A stretch of DNA of 64,000 nt from Olivibacter sp. XZL3 (lineage in GTDB: Bacteria > Bacteroidota > Bacteroidia > Sphingobacteriales > Sphingobacteriaceae). Position numbers and translations under genes: made by a program. Position 1 is the stretch's first letter, and the number at the start of each line of letters is the position of its first letter. The DNA lies in assembly GCF_004368405.1 (NCBI RefSeq), contig NZ_SBJH01000059.1, forward strand, positions 62,001 to 126,000. Reading direction: 5' to 3'. The notes beneath the pieces were generated by a model. The model saw nothing but the letters and a program-made list of their open reading frames with translations, had not been told where the DNA came from and ran no database searches. Of the stretch, positions 61,276 through 64,000 are shown piece after piece.

Positions 61276-62754
61276 ATGAAAAACTTTATAAGATCTTGTA
61301 TAACGTACACTGCGGCAGTTGTCTTGATCAATTTACTGTCTACATTGACTAATATCTCAGTTTTTGCTTCCGAAAGTTCTTACACATTCCGAATAACGGT
61401 GGACCTCCAGGACAGTAAGGAGGGTGATTCGTTAACATTGGTCGTAGCCGATGGGATTTTTGACAATTATAACAGCGGACAACAATTTACCGTTGGGAGA
61501 AATAGCCGAGGGGTTTATCAATTTAATATTACTAATGAGGAGAGTTACGGTTTTTTCTTTTTGTTAAAAACTAGAACATTTAGCTATAAGGGCGGCCCAA
61601 ATAAAATGGCTATGGTGATTGAAAAGCAGTTTTGGGAAAAGGGGGACGATGTTTCTTTGGAGTTGGCGTATCGAGAAACATTTGGAGGAATATATTCCCA
61701 ATGTGCTTTTTCCGGTGAAGGATCAGCGAAATATACTGCACGATATAAGGTTTTTTCAGAGCAATCTGCGACGAACGTTCAAACGGAACTGAAGAACAGA
61801 AGTCTGCTTTCTGATCTTTACGCCTTGACCGATCGGCAGCTTGATCAGTTGGAAATATTGCAGCATTATAGACCGATGACGAGTAGATTAGCGTATGATC
61901 TGATCAAAGCAGATATATTGTTTCAATACAAAAAGACTATGCTGGATCTAGAAGTAAACCATCTAACGGATTTAGGATCACAGATAGCCTCGGTAGATAT
62001 ATTGAGAAAACCTGATTCTTATCTTGACCTTGCTCCCGAAGCATTGAGTTTATCGAAAGCATATCTTGATTTTACTTTGAAGAGATTTTCAGCGTATGTG
62101 AATATAGCTCAAAAGGAGGAAGAATTGTTAGCAGGTGTTTTTAACTTGATTAATACTAATTTTAATGGGTTATTACGTGACAGGCTCTTAGCATACATGG
62201 TGGTTGTTTTGGCGAAAGGGAAAAAACAAGATGTCCTTTATCGACACATGCTCTCCTTCATTGAGGATCCTATGGCGGTATCGGTTTTGAAACGACAGCT
62301 TGCCATCACTTCCAAAAGGCAATTGGCAAATTATTGTTTTGAGCGTATGGAAGGAGGTGACATTTGTTTAGACGAATTTAAAGGGAAAGTGGCGTTGATC
62401 GATTTTTGGTTTGTAGGATGCGGTTATTGTACCAAATTGTACAAACAGGTGCTTAGCACACTTGAAAAGGAATTTGTTGATAGTAGTGAACTGGTTTTTC
62501 TATCAATAAACATTGATAAGGACAGAGAAAAATGGTTAAAAGGCGTAGCGTCGGGAGAATATACTGGTGATAGAGCGATTAACCTCCGTGTAAACGACGT
62601 CGACAAAAGCATATTAGCAGATAATAAAATAACATTTTTCCCTACACTGATATTGATCGATGGGAATCGAAAAGTTTTGGACTTTAACTCTAATGATTTA
62701 CATGATTTGGTAAAACTGCGAAATAAAATAGCATCGTTGGTAGGTAGTAAATAA
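61276..62754 (+). CDS. TlpA-like thioredoxin-family exported protein
   Basis: The 492-residue protein has a signal peptide (about 1-32), a long N-terminal region (about 33-350) of the DUF4369-like/helical type found before TlpA domains in Bacteroidota, and a C-terminal thioredoxin fold with the redox motif 'GCGYC' (Cys382, Cys385; 'VALIDFWFVGCGYCTKLY') and a later cis-proline region ('ITFFPTLILIDG'). It probably reduces or exchanges disulfides in the periplasm or at the surface. It is the last gene of the SusCD operon and ends at a bidirectional terminator. Confidence 0.88.
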   Translation: MKNFIRSCITYTAAVVLINLLSTLTNISVFASESSYTFRITVDLQDSKEGDSLTLVVADGIFDNYNSGQQFTVGRNSRGVYQFNITNEESYGFFFLLKTRTFSYKGGPNKMAMVIEKQFWEKGDDVSLELAYRETFGGIYSQCAFSGEGSAKYTARYKVFSEQSATNVQTELKNRSLLSDLYALTDRQLDQLEILQHYRPMTSRLAYDLIKADILFQYKKTMLDLEVNHLTDLGSQIASVDILRKPDSYLDLAPEALSLSKAYLDFTLKRFSAYVNIAQKEEELLAGVFNLINTNFNGLLRDRLLAYMVVVLAKGKKQDVLYRHMLSFIEDPMAVSVLKRQLAITSKRQLANYCFERMEGGDICLDEFKGKVALIDFWFVGCGYCTKLYKQVLSTLEKEFVDSSELVFLSINIDKDREKWLKGVASGEYTGDRAINLRVNDVDKSILADNKITFFPTLILIDGNRKVLDFNSNDLHDLVKLRNKIASLVGSK

Positions 62755-62779
62755 GAAAAGGGCCCTGAGCCCTTTTCTT
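62753..62779. terminator. Bidirectional intrinsic terminator
   Basis: AAGAAAAGGGC (62753-62763) and GCCCTTTTCTT (62769-62779) form a perfect 11-bp stem with the loop CCTGA, flanked by A- and T-rich runs on both sides. It serves the thioredoxin-like gene on + and the small exported protein gene on -. Confidence 0.9.
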
Positions 62780-62780
62780 A

Positions 62781-63101
62781 TTAAAATGAATCACGCCACG
62801 CATCTATGGTGAGATTCATCTGGTTATCTATTACTTGCTTGTCCACCTCGCTGGGAAGTGTGGCAGAGCCTGTAGTAGTAACCTGGCATGGACGAGAGCC
62901 TGTAAGATTACATTCTTCTCCTTGCTCTGGATTTTGGGAAAGCAAATAGGTGTTAGCGGTTTCGCCGATAACATAATAAGTGGTTGCTCTCTTACTGGCA
63001 TGGAAGAAGGATGTGCCGTTTGCTCCGGCGTAGGCTACACTTCCTGTGATTAACATTCCTAGAATGGCAATCACATTCATCCTTTTTAGTAAGTTTTTCA
63101 T
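62781..63101 (-). CDS. Small exported protein with two cysteines (DUF6520-like)
   Basis: From ATG 63101 the 106-residue protein has a signal peptide ('MNVIAILGMLITGSVAYAG') and a mature region of about 80 residues with only two cysteines (Cys64 and Cys72, 'EECNLTGSRPCQVTT'). Layout and length fit the DUF6520-type small exported proteins that accompany MauE/DoxX-like genes in Bacteroidota. The cysteines could form one disulfide. It lies 138 bases after the MauE-like gene on the same strand. The function is unknown. Confidence 0.6.
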   Translation of the reverse strand: MKNLLKRMNVIAILGMLITGSVAYAGANGTSFFHASKRATTYYVIGETANTYLLSQNPEQGEECNLTGSRPCQVTTTGSATLPSEVDKQVIDNQMNLTIDAWRDSF

Positions 63102-63239
63102 GATACTAAAACCATTGAGTGAAGTGCTGAATTCCTCAGGTACAGTCACATTACCTGCCGCTTGGGTTTCCCGGGATCTAAACCGTTGCGGTTAACCGTT
63201 TTTTATTTCACAGGGGAAATCCGTACCCTGCATTGAGGC

Positions 63240-63707
63240 CTATCCAATAGTCTGTATATGCCGTTTGTATTTCTTAAATTGAATAAGCCGGTTGAACCAT
63301 CTTTTTTCAAGGGCAATGGCGATAAGGGCAAAGACAATGAATACCAGGTTAAAGTTTAATTGATCCCGATAGGTGCCATCCTCAGAAAGAATGCCTCCAC
63401 AGCTACAGGGTATCCTATCAAAGAACTTATTCATCCCTAGGATGATGTATAGGCAAAATCCACTGAGCAAAGCAAAAGAAGCCCATAGGCCAAGCAGCTT
63501 TTTAGGTTTATAAACTAAACACCCGAGAATCAGTAGTTCAATCAATGGTATCAGCCAAGTCAGTATGTCTGCAATCGCATCGGGAAAGACCTGGTTGCGC
63601 ATCTGTCGATGTGCTTCTTCATAGTCCGAAAGTTTGCTAACAATAGCATAGAAAAACATCATCGCTATAAAAGCCGTAAGTGCATTGATTATTTTTTCTC
63701 TTTTCAT
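63240..63707 (-). CDS. MauE/DoxX-like membrane protein
   Basis: The 155-residue protein has about four membrane segments ('ALTAFIAMMFFYAIVSKLSD', 'DILTWLIPLIELLILGCLVY', 'LLGLWASFALLSGFCLYIIL', 'FNLVFIVFALIAIALE') and a conserved 'PCSCGG' (Cys101, Cys103) in the loop after the third, as in the MauE/DoxX group. MauE is needed for disulfide formation in methylamine dehydrogenase. Here it probably handles electrons or thiols for the neighbouring small exported protein. Confidence 0.85.
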   Translation of the reverse strand: MKREKIINALTAFIAMMFFYAIVSKLSDYEEAHRQMRNQVFPDAIADILTWLIPLIELLILGCLVYKPKKLLGLWASFALLSGFCLYIILGMNKFFDRIPCSCGGILSEDGTYRDQLNFNLVFIVFALIAIALEKRWFNRLIQFKKYKRHIQTIG

Positions 63708-63852
63708 TTCACTTCTCCTTTCTTTTTAACCAGCGGCCGGCGATTGATTCACCCGGCAACTTCTACCTTTCCCTTTCCATTTAAAAGTAAAGTTAGTGCA
63801 TGTATCTGCTTGGCAGTTAGCGTTTTTTGGCCATCTATGTTGTTTCTTTTGG

Positions 63853-64000
63853 TCATTTTGCCGGGGGCGTTTTAAGATGGCGCAGACGGTATGAACTTGG
63901 AGAAATACCGTAATGCCGCTTAAAGCGTTGGTGAAAGGAGGTGTTTACGGTATAGCCTAAAAAATGAGCAATTTCTTTGATCGGCATATCGGTATGGACG
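63853..64000 (-). CDS. AraC-family regulator, C-terminal fragment, cut by window end
   Basis: The frame read from base 64000 leftwards to the stop at 63853-63855 encodes 'DMPIKEIAHFLGYTVNTSF' and 'HQRFKRHYGISPSSYR', the second helix-turn-helix and end of an AraC/XylS DNA-binding domain. The N-terminal part lies beyond the window. It is oriented like the MauE-like gene, about 145 bases upstream of it, and may control the cluster. Confidence 0.85.
   Translation of the reverse strand, partial: VHTDMPIKEIAHFLGYTVNTSFHQRFKRHYGISPSSYRLRHLKTPPAK

Overview
The window looks like chromosomal DNA of a Bacteroidota bacterium, most probably of the family Sphingobacteriaceae (Sphingobacterium, Pedobacter, Olivibacter or a relative). 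It has three SusC/SusD nutrient-uptake pairs, an ECF sigma/FecR pair, many lipoproteins with a Bacteroidota-type lipobox, almost no Shine-Dalgarno sequences, and several promoters of the Bacteroidota form TTTG-N19-23-TAnnTTTG. No rRNA, tRNA, CRISPR array, insertion sequence or prophage was seen.

Layout. 1-9935 is an exopolysaccharide/capsule operon on the + strand: glycosyltransferases, an acyltransferase, then the export parts Wzi, Wza and Wzc-like tyrosine kinase. 10408-13266 holds an outer-membrane protein, a large lipoprotein and a tiny zinc ribbon. 13332-21529 (- strand) is a regulated uptake locus: ECF sigma factor, FecR anti-sigma, SusC with an STN signalling domain, SusD, and a purple-acid-phosphatase-like exported phosphoesterase, suggesting scavenging of a phosphorylated compound. 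23362-28074 is a second SusCD pair. 28075-33465 is rich in intergenic repeats around a DUF389 membrane protein and a secreted serine hydrolase. 33466-38293 is an iron/xenosiderophore operon (TonB receptor, DUF4374 lipoprotein, PepSY membrane protein) resembling XusABC. 38412-43143 pairs a GH130 enzyme with two convergent GT4 proteins, one fused to a glycan-processing-like domain. 43278-54473 is mixed housekeeping and accessory: a copper P-type ATPase, an MDR oxidoreductase fused to a DUF4126 membrane domain, a flavin-binding protein, the TIGR03915/TIGR03916 radical-SAM DNA-metabolism pair, a BKACE enzyme, an extended pyrophosphatase, a half-size EamA transporter and a fimbrillin-like lipoprotein. 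54081-55823 has an ORF6N protein, a small partner and an XRE regulator. 56418-64000 is a third SusCD locus followed by a TlpA-like thioredoxin, and on the opposite strand a small exported two-cysteine protein, a MauE/DoxX-like membrane protein and an AraC regulator cut by the window end.

The most unusual thing seen is a family of three near-identical roughly 65-nt predicted small RNAs (23216-23280, 28339-28403, 30588-30652, all - strand). Each is preceded by a sigma-54-like -24/-12 element at constant distance, starts with the same unstructured 5' segment, and ends in an intrinsic-terminator hairpin with an identical loop and one compensatory base-pair change. Two copies flank the second SusCD pair and the third follows the serine hydrolase. 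A second candidate system is the SusCD-TlpA-small protein-MauE cluster at the right end, which reads as an exported thiol/disulfide pathway. A third is a compact structured leader with two mutually exclusive folds in front of the xusA-like gene.
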